This document shows positions 44,431-53,574 of a stretch of DNA of 58,497 nt, in pieces. Where the stretch lies: positions 1-58,497 of the forward strand of contig JBMZBC010000009.1 of assembly GCA_049611965.1 (NCBI GenBank), written 5' to 3'. Numbering within the stretch: position 1 is the first letter of the stretch; each line of letters starts with the position of its first letter. A program made the position numbers and the translations under genes. This stretch comes from UBA10364 sp049611965. Its GTDB lineage: Bacteria > Bacteroidota > Bacteroidia > Flavobacteriales > Schleiferiaceae. The notes below the pieces were generated by a model that had not been told where the DNA came from, searched no databases, and saw only the letters and a list, made by a program, of their open reading frames with translations.

Positions 44431-46050
44431 TTAATGCCCCTCTGGTCCCTTAATCCCTGCATTGACTTCCACGTCGATATAGTTTTCTTTAGGCGTGATG
44501 GGACATGAGTATCCGTCTGTATAGGCGCAATAGGGATTATAGGCATAGTTAAAGTCCAATACCATCTTGTTTCCTTCAGGCTTGGTGATGTCCATGAACC
44601 GGCCGGTGCCGTAGGTGCTTACTCCTGTAGTTTTATCCATGAAAGGAAGGAACAGGTGGTCCTGATATTCTTCCATGGCCATCAACCTTTTGCTTTGGTA
44701 GAGGAACAATTCCAAAGTTTGTCCGCGCAGTTCGAAGGTGGCCTTGGCATAGCGGCGGTACTCTCTACTCACCCCTGAGCTAGTGGCCATGTTGAACCAC
44801 GGTTCATTTTCGAGCACTTCAATGTTCGCCTCAACGGCCATCTCCGGATTGTAGCTAAAGAATTGATGTCCGTGGAAAGCGGCGCGTTCTTCTGGGCTTA
44901 GAGGACTGGTCGTAGAATCTGTATAAAAATCGTCCAATTCTTGTTGGTACTTCAATACCTCTATGCGTTCTGGTGTGGCCAATGGAACTAATTCTCCTAC
45001 AACCTCATTCGGAACCTCAAAGCTTAAGCTATAGTGGTCTATTTTTAGGCCATCACTTGTGGCGCGCACAACACCAACACCGCGGCATTTACCCATGTGT
45101 GGTGAATCTAACCGTTCATTGAACCATAGGGTATTTCCTTTTCTGTACCAATGGCGTTCGAAGGCCTCGAAGGTCCAAGCGCTTTCTCTTCGGAAGTAAG
45201 GAGCGGCCCAAGCCAGGAATTCTCCAGCAGTCCAATACTCACCGCCGTCGGTGCCTTGGAAGATGCTTTGCTGATTGTAAAAGGCTCCGAAATAAGCAGC
45301 CGAATCTGCCGTAGCGGCAGCTAGGTGCCATTGGTCAATAAATACATTAAGTGTTTTTTCTTCGGGGTGAGCGTTGCGAATTATTTCCGAAATATGATAG
45401 CCTAGTCGTCCATTCCCTTTGGCGTTTAGGTGAAGCATGTCAGATATAAAAAGTTTGGAATCGACCTCTCCGTTTTTGTCGGTGAGCCAAGGCCAGCAAT
45501 CCATGAAGTAGTAGTTATATGCCTGGGCTAATTCTTCCAGACGGCTGTTTACCGTTTTGTATCTCGCCAAGTGTTCCCAACGTGAAGGCGATGGTTTAGG
45601 TGAAAGAAGAAATACGGGAAGATTAGGGTGCGTATTCTGGATCCAATTAAGAAGTGCCAAGCATCTGATATGAATATCATTTACAAGCCTAAAGTTCCCA
45701 TCTTCCTCTACATGCACAATATCATTATCCCCTTCATAGATAACGAGGATATCGGGTTCGGTGCCTGAAATGAGTTGCTCCTTATATCGATAGAGATCAT
45801 CGAAACACGAGCCTCCTATGCCGGCATTTACGACTTCGTATTCCGGGAAACTTTCAGCCATGTTGTCCCAGAGTCGAAAGGTGGAGCTTCCAGCAAAAAC
45901 AATCCTTGTTTTTTCGTGAGGAAGTCTCTCAGCTGCTTTAACTATCCGACGTACATCACGGTCGTAGTTTTGACCGCATTGTGCGCTGATACTCAGCGGT
46001 GCTAAATAGGAAAAACATAGAAGAAGAATAAAGCGTAAGGCGCTGCTCAT
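44431..46050 (-). CDS. Three-domain fusion: SGNH hydrolase, NTF2-like, DUF1684
   Basis: A 539-residue exported protein (signal ending ISAQC). Domain 1 (about 45-230) is an SGNH esterase: block I FAGSSTF with Ser55, GIGGS, GDND with Asn109, and the DMLHLN Asp204/His207 pair. Domain 2 (about 233-345) resembles a SnoaL/NTF2-like or DUF4440 domain (FIDQWHLAAATADSAAYFGA, EAFERHWYRKG). Domain 3 (about 365-535) matches DUF1684: YSCPITPKEN and FNYAYNPYCAY are its closing signature. I know of no function for DUF1684. The fusion suggests processing of an ester at the surface, which is inference. Confidence 0.85.
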   Translation of the reverse strand: MSSALRFILLLCFSYLAPLSISAQCGQNYDRDVRRIVKAAERLPHEKTRIVFAGSSTFRLWDNMAESFPEYEVVNAGIGGSCFDDLYRYKEQLISGTEPDILVIYEGDNDIVHVEEDGNFRLVNDIHIRCLALLNWIQNTHPNLPVFLLSPKPSPSRWEHLARYKTVNSRLEELAQAYNYYFMDCWPWLTDKNGEVDSKLFISDMLHLNAKGNGRLGYHISEIIRNAHPEEKTLNVFIDQWHLAAATADSAAYFGAFYNQQSIFQGTDGGEYWTAGEFLAWAAPYFRRESAWTFEAFERHWYRKGNTLWFNERLDSPHMGKCRGVGVVRATSDGLKIDHYSLSFEVPNEVVGELVPLATPERIEVLKYQQELDDFYTDSTTSPLSPEERAAFHGHQFFSYNPEMAVEANIEVLENEPWFNMATSSGVSREYRRYAKATFELRGQTLELFLYQSKRLMAMEEYQDHLFLPFMDKTTGVSTYGTGRFMDITKPEGNKMVLDFNYAYNPYCAYTDGYSCPITPKENYIDVEVNAGIKGPEGH

Positions 46051-46374
46051 GGTCCAAGATGTTGATATAGGTGAAGATACGCTAGTCTAGGTAGTATTAA
46101 AGGGCACTCTGGGGCATAAAATGTAGAAATTTGTTTTGTCCTGCAATTGTCCGGATGACAGGTCAATTCTAGTTTTTATACTTGTTTTAGCAAATTTTTA
46201 GGGGAAATTATGCCTTGACATGCCGTAAATACTGGCGTTTAGGGCTCGACTCAGGCCTTGAGAATGCCTTTAATTGAATTGGCCCAAAAAAGATGCTAAA
46301 CCTAAGCCAGATTAAGTGTATCACTAACCCGTTAAAATGAAACATGTCCTGAAAAAGGGGGTACAACAAACACT
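46051..46374. other. Gene-free upstream region of the glucan operon
   Basis: These 324 bases separate the SGNH fusion gene (minus) from the GH149 gene (plus) and must hold the operon promoter and any operator. The best match I see is TATACTTG at 46177-46184 (one mismatch to TAnnTTTG) with no well-placed TTG, which would leave a long leader. I see no terminator and no clear palindrome. Confidence 0.4.
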
Positions 46375-49300
46375 ATGAAAGAAGAGAAAATTATTTTTCT
46401 AGGCGATCAACTGATGCAAGGCCACGACGTTGTGGTCAAAGGAGAGGAAGTCAAAATTGACGCTGAATCTTACTATAAAATTTCCAACTACGATGCCATG
46501 CGTCCGTTCTTTATGAGCATCGTAAGTAATTCAAACCATTGGATGTTCCTTTCGAGCACTGGTGGATTATCTGCAGGTAGAAAAAACAGCGAATTCGCAT
46601 TGTTTCCCTACTACACGGACGATAAGATTACAGAGAGCGCAGAATTTACCGGCTCAAAAACGATTTGTTTAGTAGAGCGAGGCAATAAAGTAAGCCTTTG
46701 GGAGCCGTTTTCGTCGAAGTACGACGGAGTGTACAAGGTGAGCAGAAACCTTTATAAGAATGCCTACGGTAACAAGATTCGCTTTGAAGAAATCAACCAT
46801 GATTTGGGCTTATCGTTTACCTACGATTGGAACTCTAGCGATAAATACGGATACGTTCGTAAATCTGAGTTAACGAATCTCGGTGCTGATGCTGTACGCG
46901 TGCGCTTTGCAGACGGTCTTCAGAATTTGATGCCGTACGGCGTTGAGACGGCTTTACAGCAAGCTTCATCGAACCTTGTTGATGCGTATAAAAAGTGTGA
47001 GCTTGAGAAAGAAAGTGGACTTGGCTTGTTCTCTTTGAGTGCAGTAATCGTAGATAAAGCAGAGCCTAGTGAGGCGTTGCGAGTAAACGTTGCCTGGTCT
47101 TTGGACCGACCAAATTCAACGAAACTGTTGTGTTCGAAGCAGCTAGATGCTTTCCGCAAAGGAGCCGTACCGACACAAGAGGTTGACATTAAAGCAGAGC
47201 GCGGTGCCTATTTCGTATGTGATGAGGTGAACCTCGCGGCAGGCGCTTCTGAAGCATGGAGCATTGTCGCTGACGTAAATAAAGGACCTGTGGAGGTTGC
47301 GGACCTCATGGCGGCCCTTAGCGACCCGCAAGCGCTCAAGGCTGAGCTTTTGGCCGATATTGAAGAAGGATCTCAGCATTTGGTTGAATTAGTTGCTGCC
47401 TCGGATGGTTTGCAGCTTACCAACGATAGACTACTCAACATCCGTCACTTTGCCAATACCATGTTTAACATCATGCGTGGAGGGATTTTTGACGACAACT
47501 ACAATATCGAGAAGGCCGATTTTGATAAGTACATGGCCAAGGCCAACAAAGAGGTGTATGCACGTACTGCCGATTTGATTGATGGTCTTGAAGATGTGTT
47601 CGACCTTCAAACTTTAAAAGCATTGGCTGAAGCTACCCCAGATGAAGACTTCAAGCGCCTTGCCTTAGAATATTTACCGTTGAAGTTTAGTCGTCGTCAC
47701 GGGGATCCTTCACGTCCTTGGAACAAGTTCTCGATCAATACACGTGATGAGGTGACGGGAGAAAAAATTCTCGATTACCAAGGAAACTGGCGTGATATCT
47801 TCCAGAATTGGGAGGCATTGGCGCATTCGTACCCTGAATTTATGGAGGGTATGATCCACAAATTCTTGAACGCCACGACATTCGATGGATACAACCCTTA
47901 CCGCGTGGTAAAAGACGGCTTTGATTGGGAAACGATTGAGCCGGATAATCCATGGTCGTACATTGGGTACTGGGGCGATCACCAGATCATCTACTTGTTG
48001 AAATTCTTGGAATTCATTGAAGACTATTACCCAGGAACCTTGAAAGAGTATTTTGGACAGGAGCACTTTGTGTATGCGAACGTTCCTTACCGTATTAAGG
48101 AATACCAAGACCTTCTCAAGGATCCAAAGAACACGATCGATTTCGACCACAAGGAAGAAGAGGCGATTCAAGAACGTCGCGCTTCTGTAGGGGTAGATGG
48201 TGCCTTGCTATTGAACGGTAACTCTGAGATTCACAAAGTGAATTTCATTGAGAAGATTCTCGCTACAGTCCTTGCTAAGGTGAGTAACTTCATCCCGGAG
48301 GGCGGTATCTGGATGAATACACAACGTCCGGAATGGAACGATGCCAACAATGCACTTGTAGGTAACGGGGTGAGTATGGTTACACTATATTACCTACGCA
48401 GATTCTTGGATTTCTTCGAGGGTATGCTTGAAGGGGAGAACGGTGATGTGAAGCTAAGTGCTGAGCTAGCTACCTTCTTCCGTGGCGTAGTAGCCGCATT
48501 GAAGGCTAATGAAGGATTGATCGAATCGGGCTTTGATGATGTTCAGCGCAAGGCAGTATTAGATGCTTTAGGTGAACCAGCAAGTGCCTACCGCTTGGCC
48601 ATTTATGAAAGTGGCTTCTCGGGTGGTTTTGAAACTGTAGGCGCGGAAGAGATTCGCAGCTTTGCAGCATTGGCCAAAGCTTATATGGAACAAAGTATTC
48701 GTGCGAACAAGCGTAAAGACGGATTGTACCACGCGTACAATTTGATGACTGTTGACGGAGATGCTGTAAAGGTGAGCTACTTATCAGAAATGCTAGAAGG
48801 TCAGGTTGCGGTATTAAGTTCGAAGTACTTGTCGGCGGCGCAAAGCGCGGATGTATTGGATGCTTTGAAAGCGAGCGCATTGTTCCGTGAAGACCAGTAC
48901 AGCTACATTCTATATCCAAACAAAGACCTACCTAGATTCACAGCGAAAAACTGTATTCCTGCAGCACGCGCCGAAGCTTCAAAACTAGTAGCAGCGCTTC
49001 TTGAGGATGGAGATAAAACAGTCGTGCTTAAAGACAGAAACGGCGTATACCATTTCAATGGCATGTTCAACAACGTGAACAGTTTGCATGCTGCCTTAGA
49101 TGCATTGTCAGCGAAATATGAAGAGCTAGTCGCAGCAGACCGAGGTTTACTCGCAGAAATATTTGAAGAGGTGTTCGACCACAAGTCGTTTACAGGTCGT
49201 TCTGGTACATTCTTCGGTTACGAAGGTTTGGGATCCATCTACTGGCACATGGTGAGTAAACTCCTATTGGCAGCTTACGAAAACACGAACGCTGCTTTAC

Positions 49301-49824
49301 AGAGCGAAGACGGAACATTGATTGGACGTATGTACGATCACTATTTCGAAATCTTGGCCGGTATCGGAGCGCACAAGAGCCCAGAGTTATATGGTGCTTT
49401 CCCAACGGATCCATATTCGCACACACCGGGTGGTAAAGGTGCGCAGCAGCCAGGAATGACAGGTCAGGTGAAAGAGGATTTGATCAGCCGATTCGGCGAG
49501 CTTGGTGTATCCGTTAAAAACGGCCAGCTGAGCTTTGTACCTAAGATTCTTCGCGCAGAAGAATTCTTGGAATCTGCAAGCGAATTCGAGTACGTAAATT
49601 TAGATAATAAAGTAGCCAAGGTTGCAGTTCCAAGCGGCTGTCTGGCTTTCACATACTGTCAGGTCCCTGTAGTTTACCAACGTGCTGAAGCAGCCAAAGT
49701 GGTCGTACACACTGAATCAGGTACCGAAGAAGTAATCGGCAGCACTTTGAGTGCCGAGGTGACTTCTGAATTGTTCCGTAGAACGAACAACGTAAAACAG
49801 ATCACCGTATCTGTTGTGAAATAA
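46375..49824 (+). CDS. GH149 beta-1,3-glucan phosphorylase
   Basis: The 1149-residue protein has no signal peptide and so is cytosolic. Its length, the N-terminal KISNYDAMRPFFMSIVSNSN and WMFLSSTGGLSAGRKN segments, and the central DGYNPYRVVKDGFDW...NPWSYIGYWGDHQ region match the large GH149 phosphorylases, (alpha/alpha)6 enzymes related to GH94. They cleave beta-1,3-gluco-oligosaccharides with phosphate, releasing glucose-1-phosphate. Asp535 in YWGDHQ is the candidate acid catalyst (my inference from the pattern), and SRRHGDPSRPWN may be part of the phosphate site. It is the first gene of the glucan operon and ends 6 bases before the GH17 lipoprotein gene. Confidence 0.88.
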   Translation: MKEEKIIFLGDQLMQGHDVVVKGEEVKIDAESYYKISNYDAMRPFFMSIVSNSNHWMFLSSTGGLSAGRKNSEFALFPYYTDDKITESAEFTGSKTICLVERGNKVSLWEPFSSKYDGVYKVSRNLYKNAYGNKIRFEEINHDLGLSFTYDWNSSDKYGYVRKSELTNLGADAVRVRFADGLQNLMPYGVETALQQASSNLVDAYKKCELEKESGLGLFSLSAVIVDKAEPSEALRVNVAWSLDRPNSTKLLCSKQLDAFRKGAVPTQEVDIKAERGAYFVCDEVNLAAGASEAWSIVADVNKGPVEVADLMAALSDPQALKAELLADIEEGSQHLVELVAASDGLQLTNDRLLNIRHFANTMFNIMRGGIFDDNYNIEKADFDKYMAKANKEVYARTADLIDGLEDVFDLQTLKALAEATPDEDFKRLALEYLPLKFSRRHGDPSRPWNKFSINTRDEVTGEKILDYQGNWRDIFQNWEALAHSYPEFMEGMIHKFLNATTFDGYNPYRVVKDGFDWETIEPDNPWSYIGYWGDHQIIYLLKFLEFIEDYYPGTLKEYFGQEHFVYANVPYRIKEYQDLLKDPKNTIDFDHKEEEAIQERRASVGVDGALLLNGNSEIHKVNFIEKILATVLAKVSNFIPEGGIWMNTQRPEWNDANNALVGNGVSMVTLYYLRRFLDFFEGMLEGENGDVKLSAELATFFRGVVAALKANEGLIESGFDDVQRKAVLDALGEPASAYRLAIYESGFSGGFETVGAEEIRSFAALAKAYMEQSIRANKRKDGLYHAYNLMTVDGDAVKVSYLSEMLEGQVAVLSSKYLSAAQSADVLDALKASALFREDQYSYILYPNKDLPRFTAKNCIPAARAEASKLVAALLEDGDKTVVLKDRNGVYHFNGMFNNVNSLHAALDALSAKYEELVAADRGLLAEIFEEVFDHKSFTGRSGTFFGYEGLGSIYWHMVSKLLLAAYENTNAALQSEDGTLIGRMYDHYFEILAGIGAHKSPELYGAFPTDPYSHTPGGKGAQQPGMTGQVKEDLISRFGELGVSVKNGQLSFVPKILRAEEFLESASEFEYVNLDNKVAKVAVPSGCLAFTYCQVPVVYQRAEAAKVVVHTESGTEEVIGSTLSAEVTSELFRRTNNVKQITVSVVK

Positions 49825-49830
49825 GATTGA

Positions 49831-51099
49831 ATGAAAGGAGCAGGAAAAAGAATTCTCGGCTTTGGCGCATTGGTAGTTTTACTGATGTTGAGTTCTTGTA
49901 ATGCTAAGAATGAGCCTATGGCAATGAGTAAGAGTGCAAAAGAAATTCTTGGGAACCCAGTGTACCGAGCGATTTCATACGGAGGATATCGAGGTAAGAA
50001 CAGGAACGAGCAACCTTCCATCGAAGAGCTGAAAGAAGATTTAAAGATCATGTCAGCTATGGGAGTTCGATTGCTTCGTACCTACAACCTGCAGCTTCCG
50101 CACGCACCGAACCTACTCAAGGCCATAAAGGCGCTTAAGGAGGAAGATCCTTCCTTCGAAATGTACGTTATGCTCGGGGCTTGGATTGATTGTCAAGGCG
50201 CTTGGACTTCTGAGGCTCCAGACCACAGTAAGGAAAGTGAGGAGAACAACACCAGCGAGATTCAAAAGGCAGTGCGCTATGCCAACGAGTACCCTGATAT
50301 CGTGAAGATCATCGCCGTGGGAAATGAAGCTATGGTGCATTGGGCGGCAAGTTATTTTGTTCACCCTTCAGTCATTTTGAAGTATGTGAATTACCTCCAG
50401 GAGTTGAAGCGCATGGGCAAATTGCCCGCAGACCTATGGGTGACTTCCTCCGATAATTTTGCCTCATGGGGCGGCGGGGAAGAAGCCTATCATTTACGCG
50501 AGTTGGAAGAGCTGATCATGGCGGTGGATTATGTGAGTATGCACACCTATCCTTTCCACGATACGCATTACAACAGCGCGTTTTGGGAAAGTCCAGCGGA
50601 TGAAGCCAATGGATTTTCTGACCACGACCGTGTTTTAATGGCGATACAACGTGCGGCGTTTTATGCCCAAGGTCAATACGAAAGTGTGAAGGCCTATGTG
50701 CACGGTATTGCACCGGACAAGCCAATTCATATCGGTGAAACGGGCTGGTCAAGTGTTAGCGTTGGATTTTACGGGAATAACGGCTCTTTTGCAGCTGACG
50801 AGTATAAGCAAGCCATCTACCACAATGCCATGCGTGAATGGACGGATGCAGAAGGGATAAGCTGCTTTTATTTCGAAGCCTTCGACGAGCAATGGAAAGA
50901 CCCTAATCATCCAGATGGATCTGAAAATCATTTTGGATTAATCACCTTGGATGGACAAGCCAAATACGGCTTATGGGATTTGGTGGATGAAGGTGTTTTT
51001 GAAGGTTTGACTCGAGGAGGTCAAGCAATAACAAAGACTTTTGAAGGAGATACAACCGCGCTTTTACAGACCGTTAGCGCACCAAAAAGAAGACGTTAA
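49831..51099 (+). CDS. GH17 beta-1,3-glucan-active lipoprotein
   Basis: Glycoside hydrolase family 17 (clan GH-A) acts on beta-1,3-glucans by hydrolysis or transglycosylation. The 422-residue protein has a lipoprotein signal (GALVVLLMLSSC), then a TIM barrel with acid/base Glu166 (VGNEAM) and nucleophile Glu303 (HIGETGWSS), and YRAISYGGYRGKNRNEQP at the barrel entry. It would sit on the outer membrane or in the periplasm. The basic C-terminus (PKRRR) overlaps no neighbour. Within the operon it lies one base upstream of the GH-A gene. Confidence 0.9.
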   Translation: MKGAGKRILGFGALVVLLMLSSCNAKNEPMAMSKSAKEILGNPVYRAISYGGYRGKNRNEQPSIEELKEDLKIMSAMGVRLLRTYNLQLPHAPNLLKAIKALKEEDPSFEMYVMLGAWIDCQGAWTSEAPDHSKESEENNTSEIQKAVRYANEYPDIVKIIAVGNEAMVHWAASYFVHPSVILKYVNYLQELKRMGKLPADLWVTSSDNFASWGGGEEAYHLRELEELIMAVDYVSMHTYPFHDTHYNSAFWESPADEANGFSDHDRVLMAIQRAAFYAQGQYESVKAYVHGIAPDKPIHIGETGWSSVSVGFYGNNGSFAADEYKQAIYHNAMREWTDAEGISCFYFEAFDEQWKDPNHPDGSENHFGLITLDGQAKYGLWDLVDEGVFEGLTRGGQAITKTFEGDTTALLQTVSAPKRRR

Positions 51100-51100
51100 G

Positions 51101-52078
51101 ATGAAGAAATTTGCTGCTCTTTTTGCGATGGTTTTATTGGCTGCTTGTAGCGGTGAAGAAAACCAAGTTGTAGAAAAAAAACAGGTGCCTTCGGAGTATT
51201 TCAAGGCTATATGTTACCACCCTGTAAACGTTGGGAATACCGAGCGTAGTTGGGAGTATATCGACCAAGATTTGGACTTGATGCAAGAGGCTGGAATTTC
51301 TGTTATTCGCGTATACATGCCTATTACGGATGAAAATGTTCTAGATAAACTTGCCGAACGTGGAATGAAGGTCATTACCAGTTTTGGTTACAACCAAGAC
51401 AGTGTTTTTGATTTGTATTCCGGTACCTATTTAGATTATGTAATCAAGTACAAGAACCATCCTGCCATCTATTTGTGGGAGCTTGGTAATGAATACAACT
51501 ATCATCCAGAGTGGTTTGACGGGGATTTAATGAATTGGTACACAACGTTGGAAAAAGCAGTAGATGCCATTCATACGGTAGACAGCGCGCATCAGGTTAC
51601 TACAGCCCACGGCGAAGTTCCGGATTCAACCGCGATGTACTATGGCCGTCATTTAGACATGTGGGGCTTCAATGTGTATCGTTGGGACCTACCTGCATCA
51701 TTTGTTACCGATTGGAGGTCGAAAAGTGATAAGCCTTTCTATTTCTCAGAGTTGGGAGCAGACAGTTACATGACTATCGAAAAAGACTCTCTTGAGCAAG
51801 GCGTGAACGAACGTGCTCAGGCAGTTGCAGTAAGTCATATCATAGACGAATTAGAACCTCACGCTCATGAATTTGAAGGAATGACGCTATTTTCATTTAC
51901 CGATGGTTGGTGGAAAGCGGGTAATCCAGAAATTCAAGATATAGGAGGTTGGGCGCCGAACAGCAGCGGTGTTCCATACGACGGCTCACCCAATGAGGAG
52001 TTTTGGGGAATTGTCAATATCGACAGAACGAAAAAAGAGGTTTTTATTGCTGTTAGAGACCGATTTAAGAAAGAATGA
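51101..52078 (+). CDS. Clan GH-A glycosidase lipoprotein (GH2/GH72-like barrel)
   Basis: From the ATG at 51101 it has 325 residues with a lipoprotein signal (ALFAMVLLAAC) followed by SGEEN, an acidic stretch of the type reported as surface-export signal in Bacteroidetes. The barrel has acid/base Glu131 (WELGNEYNYHPEW) and nucleophile Glu217 (FYFSELGADSY). The first segment (KAICYHPVNVGN...RVYMP) resembles GH2 TIM barrels and GH72-type glucanosyltransferases, and I cannot assign a single CAZy family. Its context with GH17 and GH30 points to beta-glucan debranching or exo-action. It overlaps GH30 by 4 bases. Confidence 0.82.
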   Translation: MKKFAALFAMVLLAACSGEENQVVEKKQVPSEYFKAICYHPVNVGNTERSWEYIDQDLDLMQEAGISVIRVYMPITDENVLDKLAERGMKVITSFGYNQDSVFDLYSGTYLDYVIKYKNHPAIYLWELGNEYNYHPEWFDGDLMNWYTTLEKAVDAIHTVDSAHQVTTAHGEVPDSTAMYYGRHLDMWGFNVYRWDLPASFVTDWRSKSDKPFYFSELGADSYMTIEKDSLEQGVNERAQAVAVSHIIDELEPHAHEFEGMTLFSFTDGWWKAGNPEIQDIGGWAPNSSGVPYDGSPNEEFWGIVNIDRTKKEVFIAVRDRFKKE

Positions 52079-53574
52079 TGAAAACGAAGCTCATACCCGT
52101 CCTAACCTTAGGCCTGATTATTCAGGCTTGCAGCCCAGAATCAACTATGAAAGTGAATGTATATGAAACTTCGGCATCCGGGAAGAATTTAGAACAGGTA
52201 AGTGCTTTTCAGAAGACAGAAAACCATTCTTCTATTGCGGTAAATACCGAGGTCAAGCGTCAAGAAATTATTGGTTTCGGGGGTGCTTTTACAGAATCTT
52301 CAGCCTACAACCTGAACCAATTGAGCCAAGAAAACCGCATGGAGGTGCTGCAGGCTTATTTCTCAAAGGAGGGTTCCGCATACAGTTTGACTCGTACACA
52401 CATGAATTCGTGTGATTTTTCTGTAAGTAATTACTCGTACACACCTGTGGAAGGCGATGTTAATTTGGAGCATTTCAGCATCGAAGAAGATCGCGACGAC
52501 CTCATTCCAATGATTAAGGATGCGCAGAGCATTAGTGAAGAGGGTTTTAAACTCTTTGCATCACCATGGTCTGCAGCACCTTGGATGAAGGACAATAACG
52601 AATGGCGCGCCGGTAAACTCAAGGAGGAATATTACCCAACGTGGGCTTTGTTCTTTAGTAAGTATGTGGATGCATATACTGCAGAGGGTATAGATTTATG
52701 GGGCTTCACCGTAGAAAACGAGCCGCACGGAAACGGGGGTAATTGGGAGAGTATGCACTACTCGCCAGAAGAAATGACGCGATTCGTAAATGAGCACTTG
52801 GGTCCACAACTAGAAGCCGATGGCAAAGGGGATTTGATCATTTTAGGTTACGATCAGAACCGACAAGGGATCCAAGAATGGGCGGACGTAATGTACAAGG
52901 ATGAGGAGTCAAAGAAATACTACGACGGTATGGCTGTTCACTGGTATGAAAGTACCTACGATTATTTCCCAGAAGAATTGGAGTACGCCTACAATAGTGC
53001 TCCAGAAATGATCTTGCTCCAAACGGAAGCTTGTATTGATAATCAAGTGCCTGAATGGAAAAATGACCATTGGTATTGGGAGAAAGAGGCTACAGACTGG
53101 GGCTATTACTGGCGCGAGGAGGCCAATCGTCATTTGCATCCGAAATATGCACCGGTCAACCGTTATGCACGCGATATCATAGGCTGTTTGAACCATTGGG
53201 TACAAGGCTGGGTCGATTGGAATATGGTACTTGATCGTCAAGGAGGTCCAAACTGGGCAAATAACTGGTGTATTGCACCCGTTATTGTGGATACCGAGAA
53301 CGACGAGATTTACTACACACCGATGTTCTATGTCTTACAGCATTTCAGCAAATTTATTCGTCCAGGTGCAAATGTGGTTGAGGCCACTTGCAGCGATGAA
53401 GAATTAATGGTTGCTGCAGCAGAAAATACGGATGGATCGCTTGTGGTAGTGGTCTTCAATGAGGGAGCGCAAGCCAGAAGCTTTGATCTAGAGATTGGTG
53501 GCGAAATCACTACGATTTCTATCGAGGCACAAGCGCTTCAAACTATAATTAAATCACCTAAATCTGAAGCGTAG
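52075..53574 (+). CDS. GH30 beta-1,6-glucanase-type lipoprotein
   Basis: The 499-residue protein has a lipoprotein signal (PVLTLGLIIQAC) and the GH30 fold: IIGFGGAFTESSAYNL, the TVENEPHGNGG segment with acid/base Glu216, and nucleophile Glu318 (LLQTEAC). A C-terminal beta-domain (about residues 410-499) packs against the barrel. GH30 subfamilies 1-3 include beta-1,6-glucanases and glucosylceramidases; in a laminarin operon a beta-1,6 side-branch activity fits best. Start could be at either of the two consecutive ATGs (52075 or 52078). It abuts the symporter gene with no spacer. Confidence 0.92.
   Translation: MMKTKLIPVLTLGLIIQACSPESTMKVNVYETSASGKNLEQVSAFQKTENHSSIAVNTEVKRQEIIGFGGAFTESSAYNLNQLSQENRMEVLQAYFSKEGSAYSLTRTHMNSCDFSVSNYSYTPVEGDVNLEHFSIEEDRDDLIPMIKDAQSISEEGFKLFASPWSAAPWMKDNNEWRAGKLKEEYYPTWALFFSKYVDAYTAEGIDLWGFTVENEPHGNGGNWESMHYSPEEMTRFVNEHLGPQLEADGKGDLIILGYDQNRQGIQEWADVMYKDEESKKYYDGMAVHWYESTYDYFPEELEYAYNSAPEMILLQTEACIDNQVPEWKNDHWYWEKEATDWGYYWREEANRHLHPKYAPVNRYARDIIGCLNHWVQGWVDWNMVLDRQGGPNWANNWCIAPVIVDTENDEIYYTPMFYVLQHFSKFIRPGANVVEATCSDEELMVAAAENTDGSLVVVVFNEGAQARSFDLEIGGEITTISIEAQALQTIIKSPKSEA

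Noticed and set aside
46920..49652. Several minus-strand ORFs inside GH149
   Set aside because: They have no recognisable domain and are the antisense frames of a strongly matching phosphorylase.
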